Origin: Actinomycetota bacterium
GTDB taxonomy: Bacteria; Actinomycetota; Thermoleophilia; Gaiellales; Gaiellaceae
Assembly (NCBI GenBank): GCA_009702325.1
Contig: WLID01000004.1
Location: forward strand, 1-64,000
DNA length: 64,000 nucleotides
Direction of reading: 5' to 3'
The notes below the pieces were generated by a model. The model was not told the DNA's origin, made no database searches, and was given only the letters and a program-made list of their open reading frames with translations. Position 1 is the first letter of the stretch, and every line of letters starts with the position of its first letter. Positions 1 through 8,066 of the stretch are shown here, in pieces. The position numbers and the translations under genes are program-made.

Positions 1-218
1 CGCTTGCGCCGGTTGCGCAAGAGCCGCCTCGTCCTCCGCGCCACACCAGATGTCGCGAGTCGGCTCGTCGGACTCTTGGCGGTGTCCGGGTCCATGCCCC
101 CGTCATGGATATGTGAGACCGCCGCGAGGATTTCGGCGGGGACGCCCTCTTCGTCATATCGCACCGCCGCAAACCCGACGGAGCGTTCGCCGACGTCAAT
201 GCCCACGCGATAACCCAC
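1..218 (-). CDS. cas9: Cas9 endonuclease, N-terminal fragment (type II-C)
   Basis: N-terminal end of a Cas9 gene that runs off the left edge; 72 complete codons are visible. The start is a GTG at 218-216 with a GGGGGAA ribosome site just upstream. Residues 5-15 are the RuvC-I motif (VGIDVGERSVG) with catalytic D8, and residues 59-72 form the arginine-rich bridge helix (VARRTRRLLRNRRK). The SHIHD segment between them (35-39) recalls actinobacterial type II-C Cas9 such as that of Actinomyces naeslundii (from memory). IscB also has RuvC-I and a bridge helix, but it carries a PLMP domain first, which is absent here. The tracrRNA-like gene immediately upstream supports Cas9. REC, HNH and PAM-interacting domains, cas1/cas2 and the array are outside the window. 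Confidence 0.88.
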   Translation of the reverse strand, partial: MGYRVGIDVGERSVGFAAVRYDEEGVPAEILAAVSHIHDGGMDPDTAKSPTSRLATSGVARRTRRLLRNRRK

Positions 219-277
219 CAAATTCCCCCAAGAGGTCGCGAAGCAAGTCGAAAGGCACACACCGCGTGCCGAAAGCG

Positions 278-302
278 AAAAAACGAGCCCCGTTTCCGGG
301 GC
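278..302 (-). terminator. Rho-independent terminator of the candidate tracrRNA
   Basis: Minus-strand GCCCC (302-298), GGAAAC loop region, GGGGC (291-287), followed by TCG and six T residues (283-278). A classical intrinsic terminator oriented the same way as cas9 and ending 60 bases before its start codon. Confidence 0.8.
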
Positions 303-353
303 TTAGAGATCCACCGGTCGGAACCGGCTTATTGGGAAGTTGTCGTCCTTCCT
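278..353 (-). ncRNA. Candidate tracrRNA for the adjacent cas9
   Basis: A transcription unit of about 76 nt lies between tRNA-Gly and cas9 on the same strand. It has a near-consensus promoter (361-389) and ends in a GC hairpin with a T6 run. In RNA order it shows a possible anti-repeat (about 352-332), then AATAAG, then a nexus-like hairpin (CCGGT 327-323 pairing with ACCGG 318-314), then the terminator hairpin (302-287). This is the usual architecture of a tracrRNA. The matching CRISPR repeat is not in the window, so the anti-repeat assignment is an inference. It could instead be another small RNA. Confidence 0.65.
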
Positions 354-360
354 AACCGGA

Positions 361-389
361 TGTATACGCCACTTCTACGGCGTTGTCAA
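361..389 (-). promoter_or_regulatory. Near-consensus sigma-70 promoter of the candidate tracrRNA
   Basis: On the minus strand TTGACA (389-384), a 17-base spacer and TATACA (366-361). Transcription would start near 353, with no open reading frame before the terminator at 278-302. It is the strongest -35/-10 pair I saw in the window. Confidence 0.75.
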
Positions 390-432
390 TAGGTCGCAAC
401 GCCGACTGCCGCGTGTGTAGAGACGTGAACGA

Positions 433-458
433 CGAAGGCCCCGTTTCCGGGGCCTTCG
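433..458 (-). terminator. Hairpin terminator downstream of tRNA-Gly
   Basis: A 10-bp inverted repeat (433-442 with 449-458) just after the 3' end of tRNA-Gly on the minus strand. Its core is the same CCCCG/CGGGG hairpin found in the terminator at 278-302. No clear T-run follows, so termination strength is uncertain. Confidence 0.55.
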
Positions 459-463
459 GTGAA

Positions 464-536
464 GCGGATGAAGAGACTCGAACTCTCGACCTTCTGCATG
501 GCAAGCAGACGCTCTAGCCAACTGAGCTACATCCGC
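464..536 (-). tRNA. tRNA-Gly (GCC anticodon)
   Basis: A 73-base cloverleaf on the minus strand: acceptor GCGGATG pairs with CATCCGC; the anticodon stem TCTGC/GCAGA encloses TTGCCAT, giving anticodon GCC; the T arm contains GTTCGAGT. CCA is not encoded. A TATAAT box lies 12 bases upstream (548-553). Confidence 0.95.
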
Positions 537-547
537 GCAGCGGGGGG

Positions 548-553
548 ATTATA
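548..553 (-). promoter_or_regulatory. -10 box of tRNA-Gly
   Basis: A perfect TATAAT on the minus strand 11 bases before the tRNA 5' end. The upstream -35 is weak. Confidence 0.6.
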
Positions 554-583
554 GCCACGGCTGCGCGTTTGTCCGACGAAGGT

Positions 584-985
584 CTATTCGGCGGCGTCGA
601 GCGCGTCGTTCACGAGCTGGTCGGCAAGCTTGTTTTGCTCCCGCCGAACATGCCGATATTCGACGGTTCCGACGGTGCGGGCGAGCCGTGAGGCCTCGAG
701 AAACAGCTCCTTGAGCCCCTCATTCTTCACCCGATACTCGCCGCGCATCTGCTTGACCATCAGCTCCGAGTCAGAGACCAGCTCGACGTGTGTGAGGCCA
801 AGCTCGATCGCCTTACGGAGACCCTCGACCAGGCCGCTGTACTCCGCGACGTTGTTGGTGGCGACTCCGATCGCACGCCCTTCGGAGGCAAGCACCTCCC
901 CATCCTCACGCTCAAGCACGTAGGCATAGGCGGCCGGGCCGGGATTTCCACGAGCACCACCGTCGGTGAAGAGACGAACGACCAC
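584..985 (-). CDS. RNase HI family protein
   Basis: A 133-residue RNase H fold protein that hydrolyses the RNA strand of RNA-DNA hybrids. All four catalytic acidic residues are visible: D8 in FTDGGARGNPGP, E48 in NNVAEY, D72 in VSDSE and D122 in NKLADQL; H112 precedes the last one as in the family. I chose the GTG at 985 because it begins directly at the first beta strand; the longer open frame to 1051 would overlap the upstream dehydrogenase gene. The gene follows the aldehyde dehydrogenase stop (988) by two bases and is probably cotranscribed with it. Confidence 0.88.
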   Translation of the reverse strand: MVVRLFTDGGARGNPGPAAYAYVLEREDGEVLASEGRAIGVATNNVAEYSGLVEGLRKAIELGLTHVELVSDSELMVKQMRGEYRVKNEGLKELFLEASRLARTVGTVEYRHVRREQNKLADQLVNDALDAAE

Positions 986-987
986 GA

Positions 988-2457
988 CTACTGGTTGTCG
1001 ATCTGGGCGCGCTGGAGCTTGCCGGAGTAGTCGACATAGATCGACTTCCACTCGGTGAAGACATCGAGTGCCGCCTGGCCGGCTTCGCGATGCCCGTTGC
1101 CGGTGCCCTTCACGCCACCAAACGGGAGGTGCACCTCGGCGCCCGTCGTGCCGGCGTTGATGTAGGTGATGCCCGCCTGCAGGTCGCGCATGGCGCGGAA
1201 GGCCTTGTTGACATCACGGGTGAAGATCGAAGACGACAGGCCGTACTCGACGCTGTTGGCGGCGGCGACTGCCTCCTCGAAGCTGCCAACCGGGATCAGG
1301 GTGGTCGTCGGCCCGAAGATCTCCTCGCGCGCGATCCGCATGCCCGCCTCGACATCGGCGAACACCGTCGGCCGGTAGTAGAAGCCATCGGAGCCGCCCG
1401 GCTCACCGCCGGTGAGCAGCTTGGCGCCTTCGCCGAGGCCGATCTCGGTGTAGGAATGCACCTTCGCGAGTGCAGCCGCGTTGATGAGCGGGCCAATGTC
1501 AGTGTCGGGATCCCACGGCAAACCAAGCCGGAGCTTCTCGACCCGCGCAACCAGGCGCGTCTGGAGCTCGCTGTAGACCGCGCGATGGACGATCACGCGG
1601 GACGCGGCGGTGCAGCGCTGCCCCGCGGTGCCGAACGCCGACCACACGATGCCGTCGACTGCCAGGTCGATGTCAGCGTCGTCCATGACGATGATCGCGT
1701 TCTTGCCACCGAGCTCGAGGTGGACGTGCTTCAAGTTGTCGGCGGCCGCCTTCGTGACGGCGATTCCGGTCTCCCGCGAGCCGGTAAAGCTCAGCACGGG
1801 AACGTCGGGATGACGAACGAGTGCGTCCCCCGCCTCCTCACCAAAGCCATGCACGATGTTGACGACGCCATCAGGCAGCCCCGCCTCGTGCAGCAGCTCA
1901 ACGAAGCGTTGGGCGAGCAGCGGCGTGTCCTCGGCCGGCTTCAACACGACGGTGTTGCCGCAGACGAGCGCCGGGGCGAGCTTCCACGACGGGATCGCGA
2001 TCGGGAAGTTCCACGGCGTGATCGCACCGACGACGCCAATCGGCATCCGCACGCTCATCATGAACTTGTCGCGCAACTCGCTCGGTGTGGTCTGGCCGGA
2101 AAGCCGCCGCCCCTCGCCCGCCATGTACAGGCTCATGTCGATTGCTTCCTGCACGTCGCCGCCAGCCTCAGCCGCAATCTTGCCCATCTCCTGGGTCATC
2201 AGCAGCGTCAACTCGTCCTTGTGGGCCCGCAGGATGTCGGCGAACCGGAAGAGGATCGCGCCACGCTCAGGCGCGGGTGTCAGACGCCAGCCGTCGAACG
2301 CGGCCTTCGCTGAGGCGACAGCGCTATCAACGTCAGCCTTGGCGGAGCGCGGAAAGGTGCCGACCTCAGCACCGGTCGCGGGCATCGTCGAGACGAAGGT
2401 TGCGTCGCTCGCAGCAGGTGCCCGCTCGGCACCGATGAGATTCGGGTGGAAGCTCAC
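988..2457 (-). CDS. Aldehyde dehydrogenase family protein
   Basis: A 489-residue NAD(P)-dependent aldehyde dehydrogenase of usual length. Family motifs are in order: PWNFP (catalytic asparagine), FTGSRETG (cofactor loop), LELGG (general-base glutamate) and GQRCTA (nucleophilic cysteine). The exact aldehyde cannot be read from the sequence; succinate- or ketoglutarate-semialdehyde-type substrates are possible. The GTG start overlaps the stop of the upstream 78-residue gene (GTGA), indicating translational coupling. Confidence 0.92.
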   Translation of the reverse strand: MSFHPNLIGAERAPAASDATFVSTMPATGAEVGTFPRSAKADVDSAVASAKAAFDGWRLTPAPERGAILFRFADILRAHKDELTLLMTQEMGKIAAEAGGDVQEAIDMSLYMAGEGRRLSGQTTPSELRDKFMMSVRMPIGVVGAITPWNFPIAIPSWKLAPALVCGNTVVLKPAEDTPLLAQRFVELLHEAGLPDGVVNIVHGFGEEAGDALVRHPDVPVLSFTGSRETGIAVTKAAADNLKHVHLELGGKNAIIVMDDADIDLAVDGIVWSAFGTAGQRCTAASRVIVHRAVYSELQTRLVARVEKLRLGLPWDPDTDIGPLINAAALAKVHSYTEIGLGEGAKLLTGGEPGGSDGFYYRPTVFADVEAGMRIAREEIFGPTTTLIPVGSFEEAVAAANSVEYGLSSSIFTRDVNKAFRAMRDLQAGITYINAGTTGAEVHLPFGGVKGTGNGHREAGQAALDVFTEWKSIYVDYSGKLQRAQIDNQ

Positions 2458-2690
2458 TTCTTCTTCTCGTCGGGCGGGGTGATCTGCGGGAACGACCCGG
2501 TCGCGCGTTGCCGGCGACGGTCGCGTGTTTGCCGACGCTCCGCGAACTCTCCTGCAGGCTGCCCGGCGCGGCGATCAGGGCCGAAACGGCGGTCGACGAT
2601 GACCATCACATTCGGATTGTCCTTGTAGTGCTCGACGAGTTTGTCGAAGAGCTGGTCTTCGAGTTCGCGTGGGACGACGCAGTAGATCAC
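2454..2690 (-). CDS. Small conserved hypothetical protein with DRRxxxDRR motif
   Basis: A 78-residue protein beginning [20 protein letters not shown], with a [12 protein letters not shown] motif at about residues 31-42 and a basic, charged tail. I do not recognise a function. The GTG start is supported by TACACT six bases upstream (2697-2702), predicting a leaderless mRNA. It heads a tight minus-strand operon with the aldehyde dehydrogenase and RNase H genes. Confidence 0.7.
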   Translation of the reverse strand: MIYCVVPRELEDQLFDKLVEHYKDNPNVMVIVDRRFGPDRRAGQPAGEFAERRQTRDRRRQRATGSFPQITPPDEKKK

Positions 2691-2696
2691 GCGGGC

Positions 2697-2702
2697 AGTG
2701 TA
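2697..2702 (-). promoter_or_regulatory. TACACT -10 box, predicted leaderless start at 2690
   Basis: TACACT lies exactly six bases before the GTG start on the minus strand, the spacing repeated at many genes in this window. Confidence 0.5.
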
Positions 2703-2723
2703 CGACCGATTGCGACGCGGGTT

Positions 2724-3338
2724 CTAGCTACGCGCGAGGTCGGGCACGATTCGGCCGTCTTCGCCGAGCGATGCATTCCACGAAACGAACGATCGTTCAA
2801 GCTCGCTCGGGTCAAGCCCGCGCTCCTCAAGCCGCACGGGCTGGGCTGACCCGGGCATCACGCGGTACTGGTACCAACTGATGTCCCACGAGACCGTCAC
2901 GACGAGGTCAGAGTTGACGCCTGAAAGCGGCACGATCGAGATCGACGGGGCGCCAAGGCTCTTGGCGATGCCAGCGAGTGTTCGGCGATACGCCGAAGCG
3001 TTGAAGATGTCGGCAGCCTCAACGATGGCGAGGTCGCTCTCCGAGAGGCCTGCACGGACAGGGTCTGGTCGAGCGGCGGTATGCCCTGGCGCGCGCGGCG
3101 TTCCGAGGAACGCCGCCAGCGACCAGCGACTCTTGCGACGCTCGATCGGAACGGTTGGCGTGAGCGGTGAACCTTCCTTTACCCAGCCATACTCAAGCGC
3201 GGCTTCGCGGCAAAGCGGACAGACATCAACGTAATCCTCGCCACCGTTCGGGGTGAAACGGACCGTCCGTTCGCCAAGCAGCAGCGTGCGTTCACACACG
3301 GCGCACTGGCGATCAACATCAACGTTCGTAACACGCAT
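2724..3338 (-). CDS. Hypothetical protein with N-terminal CxxC zinc ribbon
   Basis: A 204-residue protein with two CxxC pairs near the N-terminus (CAVC at about residue 11 and CPLC at about 41), which could bind zinc. A charged linker follows, then a C-terminal alpha/beta region from about residue 95. No family recognised. A TACGCT box lies nine bases before the ATG. The gene precedes the small DRR-motif gene by 33 bases on the same strand. Confidence 0.7.
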   Translation of the reverse strand: MRVTNVDVDRQCAVCERTLLLGERTVRFTPNGGEDYVDVCPLCREAALEYGWVKEGSPLTPTVPIERRKSRWSLAAFLGTPRAPGHTAARPDPVRAGLSESDLAIVEAADIFNASAYRRTLAGIAKSLGAPSISIVPLSGVNSDLVVTVSWDISWYQYRVMPGSAQPVRLEERGLDPSELERSFVSWNASLGEDGRIVPDLARS

Positions 3339-3414
3339 CGGGTCGGGAGCGTAGCTATTCCAGGGCAGGCCGCGCCGGAAAAGCCCTGCTCAGAACCGGG
3401 TTCGACCGTGTGCG

Positions 3415-5460
3415 TTACGCAGTCGTCGCCTCGCGCTCCTTCCGTGTCTGCTCAACAAGCTTCTGTGCGATGTGCTGGGGCACCTCTTCGTACCGCAGGA
3501 AATGCATGTGGTAATCGCCTCGGCCGCCCGTCATTGAGGTGAGGGTTGGCGCGTAGGTGAGCACCTCGGCCATCGGCACTTCGGCCCGGATGGTCGTCAT
3601 TCCACCTTTCGGATCCATGCCGTGCAGCCGACCGCGGCGCGAGTTGAGATCGCCGTTGACGGCACCGACGGCCTCGTCGGGAACCGTGATCTCAATCTCC
3701 ATGATCGGTTCGAGGAGCGCCGGGTCGGCCTGCGCGTACGCGTCACGAAACGCCATCGAGCCGGCGATCTTGAACGCCATCTCGGAGGAGTCCACCGGGT
3801 GGTACGACCCGTCAACAAGCCGAACCCGAACACCCTGCACCGGGGCTGCAGCGAGCTCGCCGTGCACCATTGCCTCCTGCACCCCCTTGTCGACCGCGGG
3901 CCGGAAGCCGCCCGGGACGACGCCGCCGACGATCTCATCGACGAACTCGTACCCCGTGTGGCCCTCGAGCGGCTCGATCACGATCTGGCAGTCGCCGAAC
4001 TGACCGCGCCCACCGGTCTGCTTCTTGTACCGGCCGTGCGCGCGGGCGCTCGTCTTGATCGTCTCGAGATACGGGACACGCGGCGGATGAAGCTCAACCT
4101 CAAGTCCAAATCGAGACTTGAGTCGGCCGACCGCAACCTCGACATGCACCTGACTCATGCCGGCGAGAATCTCCTCCCCTGTCTGCTGGTCGCGCCGCAA
4201 CTGCAACGTGGGATCCTCCTCGCGGAGCCGCCGCAGCGCCTGCGCGACCTTGTCCTCGTCGCCCTTGGTCTTCGGCGTGATCGCGAAGCTCATCACTGGC
4301 TCAGGCCACTGGAACGGTTCAAGCGCGATCTCATGCTCGTAATCGAGCAGCACGTCTCCCGTCTGAACGTCCTTCAGCTTTGCCACCGCACCGATGTCAC
4401 CCGCGCCGAAGCCGTCGGCCCGTTCGTGATCCTTCCCCTGCATGCTCATGAGTGAGCCAAGCCGCTCCTTCGACTGGTCGCGGTGGTTCACCACCGCCGA
4501 GTCGGTGGCGACCGCTCCCGCGTACACACGGAAGAGCGAGATCCGGCCGGCGAATGGGTCGGCCAGCGTCTTGAAGACGAACGTGACGGTCGATGCCTCG
4601 GTCGCGATCGGCGACGGTTTTGTCGACGGCGACGGCACCCCCTCAACGAGCAGGTCGAGGATCGCGTGCGTCCCCAGGTTCTTGGTGGCGACGCCGCAAG
4701 CAACGGGGTAGATCTCGTCGCGGGTAACGGCTGCCTTGAGTGCAACAGCAATGTCGTGCGGGTCAAGCTCTTCGCCCGCGAGGTAGCGCTCCATCAGCGC
4801 AGCGTCCGTCTCGACGACCGCGTCGAGGAGCTTCTCGCGGTACTCGGCCGCAAGCGCCGCCATCGATTCGGGAATCGGCTGCGGATCGCCCTCACGTCCG
4901 CCGGACGGGTCGGGGTACGAGCAGTTGTGAAGCAGATCCACAACGCCCACGAGCTCTTGCTCCGCACCAATCGGCAACTGGATCGCGATGCACCGGGTCG
5001 AAAGTTGCTCTTGCAGCGCCGCGAGCGTTCGGTAGAAGTCGGCGCGCTCACGATCGAGCATGTTCACGACAACCACCCGCGACAGCTCAAGCTCCTCGGC
5101 ACGGTCCCAGGCGCGCGTGGTGTTGACCTCGACACCCATCACACCCGACACAACGACAACCGCCCCCTCAACCACCCTGAGCGCGGCAATCGTGTCTGCC
5201 TGGAAGCCAGGGTCGCCGGGCGTGTCGATCAGGTTGATCTTCTCGCCTTGCCAGTAAAGCGTGCAGAGCGAGGCACCAAGCGACATGGCACGTCGCTGCT
5301 CCTCGTCATCCCAGTCGCAAACGGTGTTGCCCGCCTCGATCGATCCGAGTCGGTTGATCTTTCCCGCCTGAAACAACATCGCTTCAACAAGCGACGTCTT
5401 CCCTGTTCCGCGATGTCCGACGACGGCAACGTTGCGGATCTTCCCGGGCTCCAGTGGCAT
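3415..5460 (-). CDS. Elongation factor G-like GTPase
   Basis: A 681-residue translational GTPase with all EF-G domains, of the EF-G-like class (related to FusA2 of mycobacteria) rather than canonical EF-G. The P-loop is GHRGTGKTS instead of AHIDAGKTT, G3 is DTPGDPGF, and G4 reads NMLD where NKxD is usual. Domain IV and V motifs such as GGRGQFGD are present. Its role is uncertain: these paralogues do not generally replace EF-G. The ATG at 5460 has a strong GGAGGTCAC ribosome site; the longer frame to 5508 lacks one. Confidence 0.88.
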   Translation of the reverse strand: MPLEPGKIRNVAVVGHRGTGKTSLVEAMLFQAGKINRLGSIEAGNTVCDWDDEEQRRAMSLGASLCTLYWQGEKINLIDTPGDPGFQADTIAALRVVEGAVVVVSGVMGVEVNTTRAWDRAEELELSRVVVVNMLDRERADFYRTLAALQEQLSTRCIAIQLPIGAEQELVGVVDLLHNCSYPDPSGGREGDPQPIPESMAALAAEYREKLLDAVVETDAALMERYLAGEELDPHDIAVALKAAVTRDEIYPVACGVATKNLGTHAILDLLVEGVPSPSTKPSPIATEASTVTFVFKTLADPFAGRISLFRVYAGAVATDSAVVNHRDQSKERLGSLMSMQGKDHERADGFGAGDIGAVAKLKDVQTGDVLLDYEHEIALEPFQWPEPVMSFAITPKTKGDEDKVAQALRRLREEDPTLQLRRDQQTGEEILAGMSQVHVEVAVGRLKSRFGLEVELHPPRVPYLETIKTSARAHGRYKKQTGGRGQFGDCQIVIEPLEGHTGYEFVDEIVGGVVPGGFRPAVDKGVQEAMVHGELAAAPVQGVRVRLVDGSYHPVDSSEMAFKIAGSMAFRDAYAQADPALLEPIMEIEITVPDEAVGAVNGDLNSRRGRLHGMDPKGGMTTIRAEVPMAEVLTYAPTLTSMTGGRGDYHMHFLRYEEVPQHIAQKLVEQTRKEREATTA

Positions 5461-5547
5461 GGCGTGACCTCCTCGGAGACGTTCTCTTGCCGGGGACCAT
5501 ACGACCACCTCACCCCCGCCGCTAGTGGGGATTTCTACGAACTGAGG

Positions 5548-6325
5548 TTAGGAACGCAGAGCGGCGCCGGCAAGCCGTGACTTCAGCCGCAGGATCGCTT
5601 TCGTGTGGAGCTGCGAAACGCGCGACTCAGTCACCCCAAGTACTTCGCCGATCTCACGGAGCGTGAGCTCCTCGTAGTAGTAGAGCGTCACAACGATCTT
5701 TTCGCGCTCCCGGCAGCCGGGCGATTGCGGATGCCACGGCGGCGCGCGTCTCGGCTTCGGTCAACGAATCGACGGGACGTGGGCCTGACGGATCCTCGAG
5801 CGTCTCAAGCAACGACACCTGGTCGCCTTCCCCACCCTGCGCCCACAACTCGTCGAGCGCGGCGATCGACGAACGCGAGATCTCAGAGAGCGAATTGTCG
5901 AGCTCGTCTTCGGAGATTCCAACTTTCGCAGCAATCTCCGCATCGTCAGGGGCGCGGCCAAGCTTCCCTTCAAGCTCGGTGATCGCATGCTCGATTTCGC
6001 GCGACCGTGCACGCACCGAGCGCGGCACCCAATCGAGCGCGCGCAGCTCGTCGATGATCGCGCCACGGATCCGCACGACGGCGTACGTCTCGAACTTCGT
6101 GTCACGGTCGGGGTCGTAACGCTCGATAGCCGAGATCAAGCCCAGCAGGCCGTACGACACGAGGTCGGCGTCATCGACATGTGCGGGCAGCCCCGCACCG
6201 AGACGTCCGGCGACGTACTTCACGAGCGGCGCGTAGGCGACGATCAGCCGGTCGCGCACCGCCTTGTCACGGGATCGGCGGTACTTGTGCCATAGGGCGA
6301 GTGTTTCGAGATCTGCTTCGGCCAC
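5548..6325 (-). CDS. FliA/WhiG-family sigma factor, interrupted by a one-base frameshift
   Basis: A sigma-28-type factor of about 258 residues when reconstructed. Regions 2 and 3 are intact from the start to ASAIARLP. A run of three C (5709-5711, GGG in the coding strand) is one base too long and sends the frame into a stop at 5654. Removing one base restores ERE, then the region 4 helix-turn-helix ([19 protein letters not shown]) and a stop at 5548. This may be a real inactivating mutation or a sequencing/assembly error. The GTG at 6325 has GGAG six bases upstream and is preferred to the TTG at 6337. No flagellar or sporulation genes are nearby. Confidence 0.8.
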
Positions 6326-6344
6326 CGTTCGCTCCAAATACGCC

Positions 6345-6515
6345 TTAGCGCCGGAATCTCCTTAGTCCGCTCCACGCGAACGACCCCATCCAGAACGCGA
6401 GGCCGGCCGCGGCGATCGCGATCACCCAGCGATGTGCCGAGAACGCGTCCAGCGCGATCGCGCCAAATGCGACCGTGATTACGGCGAACAGAACAGGTAG
6501 GCCAAGCTTCCCCAC
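6345..6515 (-). CDS. Small one- or two-helix membrane protein
   Basis: A 56-residue open frame (GTG start) directly upstream of the sigma factor gene. It reads as two hydrophobic segments (about residues 3-20 and 28-44) with an arginine-rich C-terminus (LRRFRR). Codon use matches the neighbours. No recognised family and no clear ribosome site, so the start is tentative. Confidence 0.5.
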   Translation of the reverse strand: MGKLGLPVLFAVITVAFGAIALDAFSAHRWVIAIAAAGLAFWMGSFAWSGLRRFRR

Positions 6516-6561
6516 GCTCAGATGATGCCGACCCGCGGTGAGCGTTGCGGCCCGCGGCGGC

Positions 6562-6567
6562 TACAAT
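6562..6567 (+). promoter_or_regulatory. -10 box of tRNA-Trp
   Basis: TACAAT lies 13 bases before the tRNA-Trp 5' end on the plus strand; no good -35 is visible. Confidence 0.4.
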
Positions 6568-6580
6568 CGGCCCGCAACCG

Positions 6581-6653
6581 AGGGGCGTGGCGCAATTGGT
6601 AGCGCACCGGTCTCCAAAACCGGGGGTTGCAGGTTCGAGTCCTGTCGCCCCTG
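6581..6653 (+). tRNA. tRNA-Trp (CCA anticodon)
   Basis: Cloverleaf with acceptor AGGGGCG/CGCCCCT and discriminator G; anticodon stem CCGGT/ACCGG encloses CTCCAAA, giving anticodon CCA; T-arm contains GTTCGAGT. In many bacteria secE and nusG follow this tRNA, but they do not here. Confidence 0.95.
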
Positions 6654-6684
6654 CTCGGTCGTCTGTATCTCTTTAGCGCGTTCG

Positions 6685-6708
6685 CGAAGCTTCCCTCGGG
6701 AGGCTTCG
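6685..6708 (+). terminator. Long hairpin downstream of tRNA-Trp
   Basis: An inverted repeat of about 11 bp (CGAAGCTTCCC with GGGAGGCTTCG, one G-T pair) 32 bases after the tRNA. It has no T-run, so it may be a factor-dependent terminator or a processing signal. Confidence 0.4.
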
Positions 6709-6840
6709 TGGGTGTGGGCTGACATGCCCCCGGTTTGTACGTCGAAGATCGAACTGTCTGGATCACGGGCGCCCTCGTTCGGCTGATCGGTCAACCGCGG
6801 TGGGCTTAGGCGTTGCAAGACCGTGTCCGGGTCGAAGCGA

Positions 6841-6877
6841 CGGGCTGCCAGTGAGGGATCGCCCCACCGGCAGCCCG
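6841..6877 (-). terminator. Hairpin after the Ser/Gly-repeat protein gene
   Basis: Nine-base arms CGGGCTGCC (6841-6849) and GGCAGCCCG (6869-6877), 13 bases beyond the stop of the minus-strand gene ending at 6891. No T-run follows. Confidence 0.5.
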
Positions 6878-6890
6878 CGTTAGATCTCCG

Positions 6891-8012
6891 CTACTTCTTC
6901 TTCGAGGCGAGCACGTCGTACGAGCGCACCTGAGTTGACTTCGCAGCGACACCGTCGCCGCCGGTGCACGTGACCTTTGCCGTCCACTTCGCCTTGCTCA
7001 CCGTGAACGTTCCCGCGGGAATCGTTGCGAATGTGGCAACACCGAAGGCGTTCGTCTTGGTGGCAGCGAGCGGCACTGTCTTGGCACCCGAGATCGCTCC
7101 TGCGCACGAGGCGCCGGGGGCGGCGACAGCCTTGACGGTCACCGGCTTGTTGTGCGGCACGAGCAGACCGATCGTCGCGAAGTCCGCGATCGGCTTCGCC
7201 GACTTGGCGAGCTTGATGCGCTGACCGCTGAGCCGCGATAGCGCGCTCACGGCATTCGACGTTGCTGCCGACTGGGTCATGCGAACACCACGCGTCGTCG
7301 TCGTCGTCGCCCCAGTTGACGTGCCAGGACACGGCGGGCTGGTGCACGTCGAGCCGGAACCGGAACCGGAACCGGAACCGGAGCTGCCCGATGATCCGGA
7401 GCTGCCCGATGAGCCGGAGCTGCCCGATGAGCCGGAGCTGCCACCGCTACCGATCGGCGGCGACGCCGTCCACTCGCCCGATGAGGTCTGCGAGATCACA
7501 CCGCGGAACCCAGCGTACCGTCCGCTACCGCCGGTCAAGGTGATTGCGAACACGTTCGTCTCATGGTTGTTGACGAGCGTGCGCTGCTCGTGCAGCGAGC
7601 CGGTGACCGCGTCTCCGCCGTCAAACTCGAAGTCGAGCGTGCAGTCTTCTGAGCCCGTTGCGTCGGCACGGCCGGCGTGCGCGGCATACGTGGTCTGGGT
7701 TCCGGCGTACATGACGCTGCATGCGACGGTCATCGTGCCGCTGCGACCTGTGCCGTTGTCGCGGACAGGCGCGGAACCGGTGTGCGTCGTGTTGGTGCCG
7801 ATGTTCTGGACACACGTGAGCGAGCTTCCCGACCCGGTGCATGTCTCTGGGCCTTGCGGAGCGCCGAGTTCGACGCTGCCGTCACCTGGGTCGCGGATGA
7901 GTGTGAAGTCGAAGCTTGTGGATCCAGCGCCGGGTGCCGCGGATGTTGCGGTCGCGGCGATCGCAGCGATTGAAAGGACAGCCAGAAGCCCGGCTGTAAG
8001 ACGAAAACGCAT
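6891..8012 (-). CDS. Secreted protein with AOC-like barrel and Ser/Gly repeat linker
   Basis: A 373-residue exported protein with a signal peptide at residues 1-28 (cleavage likely after TSA). The N-terminal half looks like an allene-oxide-cyclase/dirigent-type beta barrel, with the GGSGRYAGFRG motif near residue 160. A low-complexity (GSS)n linker follows at about residues 190-220, then a C-terminal beta-rich domain. The ATG at 8012 has a perfect AGGAGG ribosome site four bases upstream; longer frames to 8270 have none. Function unknown; the linker implies a modular extracellular protein. Confidence 0.8.
   Translation of the reverse strand: MRFRLTAGLLAVLSIAAIAATATSAAPGAGSTSFDFTLIRDPGDGSVELGAPQGPETCTGSGSSLTCVQNIGTNTTHTGSAPVRDNGTGRSGTMTVACSVMYAGTQTTYAAHAGRADATGSEDCTLDFEFDGGDAVTGSLHEQRTLVNNHETNVFAITLTGGSGRYAGFRGVISQTSSGEWTASPPIGSGGSSGSSGSSGSSGSSGSSGSSGSGSGSGSGSTCTSPPCPGTSTGATTTTTRGVRMTQSAATSNAVSALSRLSGQRIKLAKSAKPIADFATIGLLVPHNKPVTVKAVAAPGASCAGAISGAKTVPLAATKTNAFGVATFATIPAGTFTVSKAKWTAKVTCTGGDGVAAKSTQVRSYDVLASKKK
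7353..7443 (-). repeat. In-frame microsatellite encoding Ser/Gly linker
   Basis: Short tandem units (CCGGAA repeated, then about three copies of an 18-base unit built on GAGCTGCCCGATGAGCCG) inside the secreted protein gene. Copy-number change would alter linker length in steps of two or six residues without frameshift. Confidence 0.8.
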
Positions 8013-8066
8013 GAATCCTCCTGGATAGATGTGCCGTACGTGGCGCGCGGTGATCGTTTCAGAAAT

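Noticed and set aside
1..218. IscB or TnpB nuclease instead of Cas9
   Set aside because: The RuvC-I motif starts at residue 5 with no PLMP domain before it, and the spacing to the bridge helix and the upstream tracrRNA-like unit fit Cas9.
215..460. CRISPR repeats next to cas9
   Set aside because: No repeated unit of 30 or more bases is present; only terminators and the candidate tracrRNA.
1090..2313. A 407-codon open frame on the plus strand
   Set aside because: It is the antisense of the aldehyde dehydrogenase gene; its translation is low-complexity and Arg-rich, as expected for a GC-rich shadow frame.
6654..6880. secE/nusG expected after tRNA-Trp
   Set aside because: No open frame with these motifs; only hairpins are present.
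7353..7443. Possible CRISPR array
   Set aside because: The units are contiguous, without spacers, and in frame in a secreted protein; it is a coding microsatellite.
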